A stretch of 64,000 nt of DNA from Mycolicibacterium aubagnense (GTDB lineage Bacteria; Actinomycetota; Actinomycetes; Mycobacteriales; Mycobacteriaceae). The notes under the pieces are model-generated. The model had not been told where the DNA came from. It ran no database searches and was given only the letters and a program-made list of their open reading frames with translations. The stretch is from the NCBI RefSeq assembly GCF_010730955.1, contig NZ_AP022577.1, forward strand, positions 3,968,001 to 4,032,000, in the 5' to 3' direction. Shown here in pieces: positions 34,702 through 42,771 of the stretch. The translations under genes were made by a program, and so were the position numbers. Numbering within the stretch: the stretch's first letter is position 1; every line of letters begins with the position of its first letter.

Positions 34702-35781
34702 CTAGATGTTGAAGCGGCCGGCGAATCCGCGCAGCGGGACGTCGGCGCTCGTCAGTAGTCCGGGTGGCGCTGCGACCACCGAGGCGATGGCGTTGAGCGC
34801 GGGCAGCCCGGTGACGGTCATGCCGATCGAGGCGAAGTTGTCCGGATTCGACAGGTCCACACCGGGTTTCGGGTAGATCATGTGCTTGTTGTAGACGCAC
34901 GGATCACCCTTGATCTGGGTGATGTAGCAGCCCTTGATGTTCCAGCTTGGGTCGGTGTGCGGCGTCATCTGCCACTCGAGGTGTGTCTCGATGCGCGGCA
35001 CCCCGTCGACCATGCCCTGGTACTTGATGTAGTTGCCGCCCAGCGAGCCCTTGGGCAGCGTGTACCAGCCCAGGTCGACATCTTTTGTGCAGGCGCCGAG
35101 CTCGTAGCTGAACTTCACCTCGTCGAGCTCGAGTCCGAAGCAGTCGGCCATCATCAGCACGCTGTCGGCGAACACCCGGGTGTACTTTTCCAGCTTCGCC
35201 GGGATCGACGGATCATCAACGGGCAGGCCGTATCCCACCTCGATCCAGGTGTCCTTGCTGTGGTGGCAGGACACGTCGACGGATTCGATGGTCGTGACGT
35301 TCTCGATCTCGGCGACGTCGGCCGAACACACCACGCCCAGGATCTGGTTCACGCCCGGGTTCATGCCGGTGCCGTAGAACGTGGAACCACCACGTGCGGC
35401 CGCTTCCGCCAGGACCTGGGTGACCGGTCTCCCGGAGGGGTGCGGGTGGTTGGTGTCGCGGTGCCAGCCCGTGATCCAGTCGGCCGTCGTGACGATATTG
35501 ATCCCGGCTTCAAGGACTTTCACGTAGAGGTCTTCGTCGGGGAAGACGCCGTGGAACGTCAGTACGTCGGGTTTGGCGGCGATGATCTCGTCGACCGATC
35601 CGGTGGCGATGACTCCGATGGGCCCGATGCCGGCGATCTCACCGGCGTCACGCCCGATCTTTTCCGTTGTGTAGCAATGCAATCCGACCAACTCGAGGTC
35701 GGGGCGCTTGCCGATGCGCTTGATCATCTCGGTGCCGACGTTGCCGGTGGCGACCTGGAAGACGCGGATTTTGGCACTCAT
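34702..35781 (-). CDS. DapB-like NAD(P)-dependent dehydrogenase/reductase
   Basis: A 359-residue Rossmann protein starting MSAKIRVFQVATGNVGTEMIKRIG, with the dinucleotide loop at ATGNVG. It resembles dihydrodipicolinate reductase-like proteins of the 2,4-diaminopentanoate-dehydrogenase type (GSVDEIIAAKPDVLTFHGVF, GTGMNPGVNQI, then a long C-terminal domain). Members act on diverse imines and ketones; in mycobacteria they often lie near steroid or lipid genes. ATG 35779-35781 lies 5 bp after the Rieske oxygenase stop, so the two are cotranscribed. The shared terminator ends at its stop codon. True DapB of lysine synthesis is shorter (about 245 residues), so this is not dapB. Confidence 0.82.
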   Translation of the reverse strand: MSAKIRVFQVATGNVGTEMIKRIGKRPDLELVGLHCYTTEKIGRDAGEIAGIGPIGVIATGSVDEIIAAKPDVLTFHGVFPDEDLYVKVLEAGINIVTTADWITGWHRDTNHPHPSGRPVTQVLAEAAARGGSTFYGTGMNPGVNQILGVVCSADVAEIENVTTIESVDVSCHHSKDTWIEVGYGLPVDDPSIPAKLEKYTRVFADSVLMMADCFGLELDEVKFSYELGACTKDVDLGWYTLPKGSLGGNYIKYQGMVDGVPRIETHLEWQMTPHTDPSWNIKGCYITQIKGDPCVYNKHMIYPKPGVDLSNPDNFASIGMTVTGLPALNAIASVVAAPPGLLTSADVPLRGFAGRFNI

Positions 35782-35786
35782 GGTGT

Positions 35787-36776
35787 TCAGCCCTTCGGCG
35801 TTTCGGGATAAAACTGCATGGCCCATTTGCGGATTGCGGTGAAGCCTTCGTATTCGGCGGTGGCCAGCGCCGGCGGATCGGAGTACCGCTGGTGCGACCA
35901 GATGTGGATGTCCTGGGTGAACTGCCGGATCACCTCGTCGCCGAACGCGGCGGCACGTTCGGCGGCTCGCGGACTGTCCTTGCCGGGCGTCCGCCCGATG
36001 TAGACCATGAACCGCACGTCGGAGGTGGACTCGTCGACGGGAGTGACGGCCGAGATGGTGCGGTTGTCGATCATTCCCCAGCTCTTGGTGACGGCGATGC
36101 CCAAGCCACCGTTGATGGCCTCGACTCCGCTGCGCACGTCGTCGATCGACTGCTGGTCGCCGCCCTCAAAGGTGATGGTGAAGTCGACGTACGAGACCGG
36201 CGCGGCGAAGTCGTGGCGGGTGAAGACCGGCACGATCGGGGTCTGGTGCACGAACTTGAAGTGTGCGAAATCGACGCCGTTCTCCAGCACGTACTGCGGA
36301 TGCAATTCGAGTGCGTCACGGAAGAGCCGCTGCTGCGGGTAGTAGTCGGCGGCGCTGCTGCCGTCGCTGAACGAGGCGAACACGTCGGGCGCCTCGAAGA
36401 ACGGTTCGCGCCCCTCGACGTCGTGCCAGATATAGATGGCCTCGTTGAGTTCGGTCACGGGGTAGGTGCGAATCCGGCGGCCGCGGTTGGGCCGGTCCTG
36501 GTACGGGATGCAGACGTTGTGGCCGGCGGCGTTCCACTGCCAGCCGTGAAACGGGCACTGGATCGTGTCGCCGACGACGTGGCCGCCGAAGCCGAGGTGC
36601 GCACCGAGGTGCTCGCAGTAGGCGTTCATGACGGTGACGGCGCCGGATTCCGAGCGCCAGGCGACCATCTCCTCGCCGAAGTACTTCATGGCGTGCACCG
36701 CGCCGATGTCGACCTGGTCCGACCAGGCGACCTGGAACCATCCCGTCGGCTTCGTGGGCAACTGCGGTTTGGCCAT
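35787..36776 (-). CDS. Rieske [2Fe-2S] non-heme oxygenase, KshA-like
   Basis: A 329-residue oxygenase subunit. The Rieske cluster ligands are C54-x-H56 and C74-x2-H77 (YCEHLGAHLG; CPFHGWQW). The catalytic domain has the D169-x2-H172-x4-H177 iron site (GVDFAHFKFVHQ). Architecture and size resemble the oxygenase component of 3-ketosteroid 9-alpha-hydroxylase (KshA) and related enzymes; it needs a separate reductase, not present here. Substrate could be a steroid, other cyclic lipid or aromatic. It is followed by a DapB-like dehydrogenase and is divergent from a TetR regulator, with two tandem repeats in the intergenic region that are likely operators. The start is ATG 36774-36776. Confidence 0.9.
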   Translation of the reverse strand: MAKPQLPTKPTGWFQVAWSDQVDIGAVHAMKYFGEEMVAWRSESGAVTVMNAYCEHLGAHLGFGGHVVGDTIQCPFHGWQWNAAGHNVCIPYQDRPNRGRRIRTYPVTELNEAIYIWHDVEGREPFFEAPDVFASFSDGSSAADYYPQQRLFRDALELHPQYVLENGVDFAHFKFVHQTPIVPVFTRHDFAAPVSYVDFTITFEGGDQQSIDDVRSGVEAINGGLGIAVTKSWGMIDNRTISAVTPVDESTSDVRFMVYIGRTPGKDSPRAAERAAAFGDEVIRQFTQDIHIWSHQRYSDPPALATAEYEGFTAIRKWAMQFYPETPKG

Positions 36777-36791
36777 GACGGGAATCGTAGG

Positions 36792-36839
36792 GGGTTCTGT
36801 GAAACTTGTGAAGGGTTTAGTAGAGGGTTCTGCGAAACT
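36792..36839. promoter_or_regulatory. Tandem 15-bp operator-like repeats between Rieske and TetR genes
   Basis: GGGTTCTGTGAAACT (36792-36806) and GGGTTCTGCGAAACT (36825-36839) are direct repeats differing at one base, 33 bp apart, about three helical turns, so on the same DNA face. Each has an imperfect inner palindrome GTTC...GAAAC. They lie entirely between the divergent starts at 36776 and 36866. They are the probable binding sites of the adjacent TetR regulator. Confidence 0.65.
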
Positions 36840-36865
36840 GCGTGCGAGCGGCTAGCCTGCTGAAG

Positions 36866-37474
36866 ATGACCGAGGTGAGCGTGCGCCGGACCAACAAGCG
36901 CGGCGACGCCACCCGGGAAAGCATGTTGGAGGCCGCGCGCAAGGCGCTGGCCACCGGAGATCCGGGCGCGGTATCGGCCAACCGGATCGCCAAGGAGATC
37001 GGCGCCACCTGGGGTGCGGTGAAGTACCAGTTCGGCGACATCGACGGCTTCTGGGCCGCGGTTCTGCGCCGCACCGCCGAGCGTCGCGCGGGCATGCTGA
37101 GCCAGCACGACAGCGGCGCTACGCTGCGGCAACGCGTCGCGACCATCATCGACCTGCTGTATGACGGCCTGACCATCGGCGATTCCCGGGCCATCGAGAA
37201 TCTGCGCGCGGCGCTCCCGCGGGACCATGCCGAACTGGAACGGCTCTATCCGAAGACGGCCGCGGAGCTGTCGTCCTGGGGGCAAAGTTGGCTGCAGACC
37301 TGCCAACAGGCCTTCGCTGACCTGGACGTGGACCCCGAGCGGGTGCGCGAGGTGGCCGCCTTCATCCCCGGCGCGATGCGTGGCATCGCGTCGGAGCGTC
37401 AGCTCGGCACGTATACCGATCTCGACCTGGCCCGACGGGGGCTGACGAACGCGATCGTCGCGTACCTGAAATAG
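36866..37474 (+). CDS. TetR/AcrR family regulator
   Basis: A 202-residue regulator. The N-terminal HTH (about residues 12-55, MLEAARKALATGDPGAVSAN, RIAKEIGATWGAVKYQFGD) fits TetR. The rest is a helical ligand-binding domain with no family-specific motif I recognise. ATG 36866 (MTEVSVRR) is preferred over a GTG at 36842 that would begin inside the repeat-bearing promoter region. It is divergent from the Rieske oxygenase/DapB-like pair and likely represses that pair and itself via the 15-bp repeats at 36792 and 36825. The ligand may be the oxygenase substrate (inference). Confidence 0.87.
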   Translation: MTEVSVRRTNKRGDATRESMLEAARKALATGDPGAVSANRIAKEIGATWGAVKYQFGDIDGFWAAVLRRTAERRAGMLSQHDSGATLRQRVATIIDLLYDGLTIGDSRAIENLRAALPRDHAELERLYPKTAAELSSWGQSWLQTCQQAFADLDVDPERVREVAAFIPGAMRGIASERQLGTYTDLDLARRGLTNAIVAYLK

Positions 37475-37540
37475 CATGTGACCAGCTTGTGACCAATTCG
37501 AGTTCGGGCATTTCGGGTACCAGCCAGTAAGCTTGGTGCG

Positions 37541-38353
37541 ATGGTTCCGCTCTGGTTCACGCTTTCCGCGCTCTGCTTCGTGGGTGCGGCAGTGCTGCTG
37601 TACGTCGACATCGACCGTCGACGTGGCCTCGGCAGGCGCCGCAAGTCATGGGCGAAGTCGCACGGGTTCGACTACGAACACGAGACTCCCGACCTGGTCA
37701 AGCGGTGGAGCCGCGGCATCATGTCGACCGTCGGCGAGAACGTGCACGCCCGCAACGTCGTGCTCGGTCAGATCCGCGGCGAGGCCGTGTTCATCTTCGA
37801 CCTCGACGATGTGGCCACCGTTATCGCCCTGCACCGCAAGGTCGGCACCAACGTCGCCGTGGACGTCCGGCTGAAGGACATCCCGGAACCTCGGGAAAAC
37901 GACATCTGGCTCCTCGGTGCCATCGGGCCCCGCATGGTCTACTCCACCAACCTCGATGCCGCTCGTCGCGCCTGCGACCGCCGCATGGTGACGTTCTCGC
38001 ACACCGCCCCGGATTGCGCCGAGATCATGTGGAACGAGCAGAACTGGACCCTGGTGTCCATGCCGATCACCAGCACCCGCGCGCAGTGGGATGAGGGTCT
38101 GCGTACCGTCCGTCAGTTCAACGACCTGCTTCGGGTGCTGCCGCCGGTGCCGTCCGGCCAGAACAGCGTCGCCGGCCAGGCCGTCGCCCGTCGCAGCGGT
38201 TCGCCGAGCCGTCCGCTCAGCGCCGGCCCGATGCGCCAGAACGAGCTGCCCGCCGGCCGCAGCAACCAGGCCCCCGGCCGCGCCGATATCGGTCGCTACA
38301 CGCAGTTCGCTCCGGCCCGCAACGGCCGTCCCGCGCCCAATTATCAGCGCTGA
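37541..38353 (+). CDS. Conserved membrane-anchored protein (Rv0383c-like)
   Basis: A 270-residue protein with one N-terminal TM helix (residues 4-23, LWFTLSALCFVGAAVLLYVD), then a cytoplasmic-type basic stretch (RRRGLGRRRKSW) and a globular domain of about 170 residues. The C-terminal 70 residues are Pro/Arg/Ser/Asn-rich and probably disordered. Its size, the ClpB-side location and the downstream neighbours match Rv0383c of M. tuberculosis as I remember it. No enzymatic motif is visible. The start is ATG 37541. It is followed after 24 bp by a lipoprotein gene. Confidence 0.8.
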   Translation: MVPLWFTLSALCFVGAAVLLYVDIDRRRGLGRRRKSWAKSHGFDYEHETPDLVKRWSRGIMSTVGENVHARNVVLGQIRGEAVFIFDLDDVATVIALHRKVGTNVAVDVRLKDIPEPRENDIWLLGAIGPRMVYSTNLDAARRACDRRMVTFSHTAPDCAEIMWNEQNWTLVSMPITSTRAQWDEGLRTVRQFNDLLRVLPPVPSGQNSVAGQAVARRSGSPSRPLSAGPMRQNELPAGRSNQAPGRADIGRYTQFAPARNGRPAPNYQR

Positions 38354-38377
38354 GGTCGTCCGGCTAACCTGAGCCGC

Positions 38378-39289
38378 ATGTCTGTTCGCACGTTGGCCTC
38401 GCGGCTGCTGACAATGCTGCTGGCCGGCGTGCTGGTCGCTTGTTCGGGTGGCGGTTCCGCCGACAACAGCATCTACGGTGCGCCCAGTGCGAAAATCGGT
38501 GAATCGCAGTCGCTGCTGGGCTGGAACGTGTCGGTCTCCAACCTGCGCTTCCAAGACGACCAGGTGTTGGTCGATGTCGACCTGGCTGCCGCGAAAGCCG
38601 GCGGTGAACACGCCAAGCCCGAGACGCTGCGCTTCGGCCTGTACGGCGCGCTGGCACACCCCCTCGAGTCCAACGTGATCGGTGGTTGCGACGGCGTTCC
38701 CAACCTGAAGATCAACCCGGCGGTGGTCCAGAACCCGGACAAGGTAACCGGCACAGTCTGTTTGGGTCCGATGCGTGACCAGTCGCAGGTGCGGGGCGTC
38801 TACCTGTACTCGCCGGCCGACCGGATCAAGGACACCACCGTGGCCTATGGTGCGGCGTACCCGGTGGGCCTGACACCGACCAACGAGTCCGACACCGGAC
38901 TGACCCTGAAGGCCACCAGCGTCGATGGGTTCCGGGCCGACGGCGGGCAGTTGATCCCCGCGGCGCTGGGGGACCCGACGGCGTTCACCGGCAAGGGCTA
39001 CATGCTGTTGGGCCTCGAAATCGGCGGTCTGGCAAGCCGATACAAAGCGGACTCCGTCAAGCGGGGCGGCCCGCTGATGATCGCGGTGGCGCCGACGCTG
39101 CCGCCGCCCGGCCTGTCGCATATGTGTGACCTCTACGGTGCCACGCTGCTGGTGCTGCCGGATTCCAAGCTGGGCGCGATCTCGACCCGGGCCTCCTTGT
39201 GTACGCAGGGCGATATCAACCAGGCGTTGCTGTACGCCACCGTTACCGTGGTGGGAACCCATGCGGCGGTGTGGATTTCGCGTGAGTGA
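38378..39289 (+). CDS. Conserved lipoprotein (Rv0381c-like)
   Basis: A 303-residue protein with a lipoprotein signal peptide: Arg residues, a Leu/Val core and lipobox LVAC with acceptor Cys22, followed by a Gly/Ser-rich stretch. The mature part has Cys in GGCDGVPNL, GTVCLGPMRD, SHMCDLYG and RASLCTQGD, so disulfides are likely. By order (Rv0383c-like, this gene, TrmH-like gene) and length it corresponds to Rv0381c. No activity is recognisable. The pyrE gene (Rv0382c) that I remember between these two in M. tuberculosis is not present. Its stop overlaps the following methyltransferase gene by 8 bp. Confidence 0.78.
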   Translation: MSVRTLASRLLTMLLAGVLVACSGGGSADNSIYGAPSAKIGESQSLLGWNVSVSNLRFQDDQVLVDVDLAAAKAGGEHAKPETLRFGLYGALAHPLESNVIGGCDGVPNLKINPAVVQNPDKVTGTVCLGPMRDQSQVRGVYLYSPADRIKDTTVAYGAAYPVGLTPTNESDTGLTLKATSVDGFRADGGQLIPAALGDPTAFTGKGYMLLGLEIGGLASRYKADSVKRGGPLMIAVAPTLPPPGLSHMCDLYGATLLVLPDSKLGAISTRASLCTQGDINQALLYATVTVVGTHAAVWISRE

Positions 39290-39947
39290 TCACGTCGCCG
39301 AGCATGTCGATGTGCCAGGCCCCACCGAGTGGGGCGCCGGGCCCGGCGTCGGCCCATGGCCGGGCGAGCTGCCCGACGATCCGCGCTACGACCCGGAGTT
39401 GTTGCGCGAGGGCGACACTCGCAACGTCGTCGACGCCTACCGGTACTGGACGCGGGAGGCGATCATCGCCGACATCGATCAGCGCCGGCACCCGCTGCAC
39501 ATCGCGATCGAGAACTTCGGCAACGACGCCAACATCGGCGCGGTGGTCCGCACCGCGAACGCGTTTGCCGTGGACACCGTGCACATCGTCGGCCGGCGGC
39601 GGTGGAATCGGCGCGGCGCCATGGTGACCGACCGCTACCAGCGACTCATGCACCACGCCACTACCGCCGAGCTGCTGGCCTTCGCCGACGGCGCCGGGCT
39701 GACCCCCGTGGCCGTGGACAACGTGCCCGGCTCCGTGCGGCTGGAAGAGACGACGCTGCCCCGCGAGTGTCTGTTGATCTTCGGGCAGGAGGGGCCCGGT
39801 ATCACCGACGACGCCAAGACGGGATCGATGATGACGGTGTCCATCGCACAGTTCGGCTCCACCCGGAGCATCAACGCCGGGGTGGCCGCCGGGATCGTCA
39901 TGCACACCTGGATCACGCAACATGCACGACTGGATCGGGCCTGGTAG
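39282..39947 (+). CDS. SpoU/TrmH family RNA 2'-O-methyltransferase
   Basis: A 221-residue protein of the SPOUT (TrmH) family. Motif 1: ENFGNDANIGAVVRTANAFA; motif 2: ECLLIFGQEGPGIT; motif 3: IAQFGSTRSINAGVAAGIVMH, which together form the knotted SAM site. These enzymes methylate ribose 2'-OH in tRNA or rRNA. The GTG start at 39282-39284 overlaps the lipoprotein gene's end. It matches Rv0380c by order, with about 35 additional N-terminal residues. The target nucleotide is unknown. Confidence 0.9.
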   Translation: MSDHVAEHVDVPGPTEWGAGPGVGPWPGELPDDPRYDPELLREGDTRNVVDAYRYWTREAIIADIDQRRHPLHIAIENFGNDANIGAVVRTANAFAVDTVHIVGRRRWNRRGAMVTDRYQRLMHHATTAELLAFADGAGLTPVAVDNVPGSVRLEETTLPRECLLIFGQEGPGITDDAKTGSMMTVSIAQFGSTRSINAGVAAGIVMHTWITQHARLDRAW

Positions 39948-39962
39948 GGCAGGATAGACCGC

Positions 39963-41093
39963 ATGGATCAGCGTCCGGTGGAGCGGAGCGACGGGGATGC
40001 AGTTTGGGCGAACCGTGCGGCCAGCGCCGAAACGGCTGTGTTCAATCGGCATATCCGGCGGCTCTGGGGCATACCCGGAACCCAGCTGGGCGTGGTGGCC
40101 TGGCCGTCGACCCGGGCCGACCGGCTGTTCAAGAGCTGGGATTACTGGTGGCAGGCGCACCTGCTCGACTGCATGATCGATGCGCAGCTGCGCGACCCGC
40201 AGGAGTACCGCGTGGCCCGCATCAGCCGTCAGATCCGCGGACACCGACTGCGCAACAACGGTTCGTGGACCAACAACTACTACGACGACATGGCGTGGAT
40301 GGCGCTGGCACTGGAGCGCTCGGGCCGGCTGGTCGGCGTGGCGCGGCCCAAGGCGCTCAAGACGTTTGCCGACCAGTTCCTGAACGCCTGGGTGCCCGAG
40401 GACGGCGGCGGTATCCCGTGGCGCAAACAGGATCAGTTCTTCAACGCCCCCGCCAACGGCCCGGCCGGCATCTTCCTGGCCCGCCACGACCGGCTGCGGC
40501 GAGCGCAGCAGATGTCCGACTGGATCGACGACACGCTGATCGACCCCGATACGCACCTGGTGTTCGACGGCATCAAGGCCGGCTCGATGGTGCGCGCCCA
40601 GTACTCCTACTGCCAGGGCGTGGTGTTGGGGCTGGAGGTGGAATTGGCTGTGCGCACCGGGGATTCGCGGCATGCCGAGCGGGTGCACCGGCTGGTGGCC
40701 GCGGTCAAGGAACACATGCTCGACGACGGCGTCATCCGGGGCGCCGGCGGCGGCGACGGTGGTCTTTTCGGTGCCATCCTGGCCCGCTACCTGACGTTGG
40801 TGGCCACCGCGCTGCCCGGGGATTCCGAGGACGACGAAGCCGCCAGGGCGACTGCCCGCGAGCTGGTGCTGAAATCGGCAGAATCGGCGTGGGACTACCG
40901 GCAGTCGGTCAACGGCATCCCGCTGTTCGGCGCGTTCTGGAACCGTGCCGCCGAGGTGCCGAAGGACACCGGCGAGCAGGCGAAATCCGTTGACGGCGCG
41001 GTAAATTCATCTGATATCGCGGAACGGGACCTCTCGGTGCAGGTGGCCGGCTGGATGCTGATGGAAGCGGCCTTCGCATTGACCGAGCGCTGA
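39963..41093 (+). CDS. GH76 family glycoside hydrolase (alpha-1,6-mannanase-like)
   Basis: A 376-residue protein with an (alpha/alpha)6-barrel pattern and the GH76 catalytic Asp pair D108-D109 in NNYYDDMAWMALA. Further family segments are SYCQGVVLGLEVEL and GGGDGGLFGAILARYL. GH76 enzymes cleave alpha-1,6-mannan. A 376-residue GH76 protein (Rv0365c) exists in M. tuberculosis. No signal peptide is visible, so it would act in the cytoplasm unless exported by another route, which is odd for an enzyme of envelope mannan. The start is ATG 39963, 15 bp after the methyltransferase stop. Confidence 0.87.
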   Translation: MDQRPVERSDGDAVWANRAASAETAVFNRHIRRLWGIPGTQLGVVAWPSTRADRLFKSWDYWWQAHLLDCMIDAQLRDPQEYRVARISRQIRGHRLRNNGSWTNNYYDDMAWMALALERSGRLVGVARPKALKTFADQFLNAWVPEDGGGIPWRKQDQFFNAPANGPAGIFLARHDRLRRAQQMSDWIDDTLIDPDTHLVFDGIKAGSMVRAQYSYCQGVVLGLEVELAVRTGDSRHAERVHRLVAAVKEHMLDDGVIRGAGGGDGGLFGAILARYLTLVATALPGDSEDDEAARATARELVLKSAESAWDYRQSVNGIPLFGAFWNRAAEVPKDTGEQAKSVDGAVNSSDIAERDLSVQVAGWMLMEAAFALTER

Positions 41094-41096
41094 CGG

Positions 41097-41411
41097 CTAC
41101 TTGGGCGCCAGATCCCGGCAGTAGGCGTAGATGGCCAGCCCGCCGAACTTGACGGCGTCATCGTTGGACATGTTGCCGGCGTTCTTCTTGAGATAGGTCA
41201 GCGCCGAGTTGACGCCCCCGCTTCGCATGGCGGTGCAGGTGCCGTGCGCGAGCTTGAGGGCGGTGTTGTTCGGCATGATGAAGCCCTTGTCGTGCAGGGC
41301 TTGCAGGAACATGGGGTCGACCTGATCGTCGGCGTGGGCGGGCACGGCCAGCACTATGGTGACCGCCGACGAGACCGCCGCGAGCAGAGCTGCGGTGCGT
41401 GAGCGCTTCAT
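41097..41411 (-). CDS. DUF732 small secreted protein
   Basis: A 104-residue protein. It has a signal peptide (residues 1-27, ending PAHA), then the DUF732 pattern: DPMFLQALHDKGFIMPN, a central Gly-x-x-Cys (AHGTCTAMRSGG), and a C-terminal Cys (AYCRDLAPK), implying one disulfide. DUF732 proteins are numerous and secreted in mycobacteria, with no known function. The start is ATG 41409-41411. It is convergent with the GH76 gene, 3 bp between stops, and is divergent from a His/Gly-rich secreted protein gene. Confidence 0.85.
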   Translation of the reverse strand: MKRSRTAALLAAVSSAVTIVLAVPAHADDQVDPMFLQALHDKGFIMPNNTALKLAHGTCTAMRSGGVNSALTYLKKNAGNMSNDDAVKFGGLAIYAYCRDLAPK

Positions 41412-41666
41412 CCGGATCCCCCATCAATGTGTGTTTGCTGACAGGCTACGCGAACGGACGCCGCCGGATGCCGGATCGAATCGATCGGAAAGTTTGCGGT
41501 ATGGCGTGTCGACCGCCGGTACCGGCGGTGCCGGATGTTGCCGCGGCGCGATCTGCGCTGGCAGTCAGCCGATTTCGGGGACCGGGGAATGGAACCGCGG
41601 ACGACGGCGTCTTATACTTAGGTCGGTTTATTACTTATTGCATTTTTGTTTTTTCGGAGGTTGGCC
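41412..41666 (+). promoter_or_regulatory. Promoter region of the His/Gly-rich secreted-protein gene
   Basis: A 255-bp divergent gap. TATACT (41613-41618) is a near-perfect -10, with TGGAAC (41590-41595) as a weak -35 at 17-bp spacing. AT-rich leader sequence follows, with a GGAGG ribosome site at 41656-41660. No repeat or operator stands out in the rest. Confidence 0.5.
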
Positions 41667-41948
41667 ATGGCCACGTTGAAGAGGATTGCGTCCACTACTG
41701 CACTTGCGGCAAGCCTCGGAGCCGCGCTTTTGGGTATCGGTTCAGGTGTCGCCGGCGCCGCGCCGGCGCTCGATCCAGGCATGATCCCGATGGATCACGG
41801 GCATGGTTGGGGTGGCGGCGACTGGAATGACCACCACGACTGGCGTGGCCGCGGCTGGGGCGGCGGTCCGTCGTGGGATGGTCCGAGCGTGTACATCGCC
41901 CCGCCGTGCGTGACCGGCCCGCTCGGTTACGTCACCGTGTGCGCATAG
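41667..41948 (+). CDS. Small secreted His/Gly/Trp-rich protein
   Basis: A 93-residue protein with an N-terminal signal peptide (cleavage near GAAPA, about residue 27). The mature part is rich in Gly, Trp, Asp and His (DHGHGWGGGDWNDHHDWRG) and ends with two Cys (PPCVTGPLGYVTVCA). Strong GGAGG ribosome site 6 nt before ATG 41667; an in-frame ATG at 41646 would disrupt the signal peptide. The His/Asp cluster could bind metal (inference). Similar short proteins occur in many mycobacteria; the function is unknown. Confidence 0.72.
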   Translation: MATLKRIASTTALAASLGAALLGIGSGVAGAAPALDPGMIPMDHGHGWGGGDWNDHHDWRGRGWGGGPSWDGPSVYIAPPCVTGPLGYVTVCA

Positions 41949-42177
41949 CGACGGCGGTGTCCTAGCGAAGTGTTCGTACCCGGGCCGGTTGGCGGCCCGG
42001 GCATCGACGCTTGTGTTTGCTAATTACGTTGCAGCGCACTATTTCTGAACGTCTCCTGCTTGACAGCTGAACATCCGAAGCGTTTGGCCAGGAGACGGTT
42101 GAACCTTCTCGCCCTGGGTAACTCATCGACGACCCGGCCTGCAAATCAGGCATCAGCGGCTGAGAAGGAGGAGAGCA

Positions 42178-42696
42178 GTGGTCCACAAGCAGATCCAGCG
42201 GGATCTCGCGGTTGCTTCGTTGACCGCAGCGGCAATCGCCGCTGGGCTGACCGGGTGCTCGACCGGGGCATCTGGTACGAACGCGGGTTCGCCGACCACC
42301 CCGGGCGCTCCCGGTTCATCAGCGTCGTCGAACAGCGTGACAGCGCTCGCGCCGCAGGTTGTCGTCGATGGCCAGCCTCAGCCGGTCACCGGTGGAGTCA
42401 CCTGCAACAAGTCAGGTAATAACGTCACGATCGGCATCGGCGACGCGTCCAACGGGGTTGGTGCGGTAGTCAGTACCGACAACCCACCTCTGGTTCATAC
42501 CGTCGGCCTCGGCACTGTCAGCGGTGTGACACTGGGCTATTCAGATGCGGACCCCGGGCAGGCCAGCAGAGCGGGCGCCGCGGCGCGCGGCAACTCCTAC
42601 ACCATCAAGGGCACTGCGACCGGCAGTGACCTCAGCAATCCGCAGGCGCCACAAGAGATCAGCAAGTCCTTCGAGATGGACGTCACGTGCCCGTAA
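42178..42696 (+). CDS. LpqH-family (19 kDa antigen-like) lipoprotein
   Basis: A 172-residue lipoprotein: lipobox LTGC with acceptor Cys27, a Ser/Thr/Pro/Gly-rich linker, then the LpqH domain (VVVDGQPQPVTGGVTC, NNVTIGIGDASNGVGAVVS, NPPLVHTVGLGTVSGVTLGY, SFEMDVTCP) with the two conserved Cys. It matches the 19 kDa lipoprotein of M. tuberculosis in pattern but is a paralogue-level match, so I give no symbol. Very good AAGGAGGAG ribosome site before GTG 42178. LpqH-type proteins are surface TLR2 agonists; the physiological role is unknown. Confidence 0.88.
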   Translation: MVHKQIQRDLAVASLTAAAIAAGLTGCSTGASGTNAGSPTTPGAPGSSASSNSVTALAPQVVVDGQPQPVTGGVTCNKSGNNVTIGIGDASNGVGAVVSTDNPPLVHTVGLGTVSGVTLGYSDADPGQASRAGAAARGNSYTIKGTATGSDLSNPQAPQEISKSFEMDVTCP

Positions 42697-42771
42697 CCCC
42701 AGCTGGATCCCGCTACTGATCGAGGGGACCTGTCGTCCGCAGTTCACCGTGGCATGCCAAGGTGATTGACC

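Noticed and set aside
32147..34900. Open reading frame of about 917 codons antisense to clpB
   Set aside because: Same cause. It runs through the clpB terminator, has no motif, and the sense strand encodes full-length ClpB.
35787..36776. Naming the Rieske oxygenase kshA
   Set aside because: The iron ligands fit, but the protein is about 55 residues shorter than the M. tuberculosis KshA I remember and lacks its N-terminal pattern. Only a family-level name is justified.
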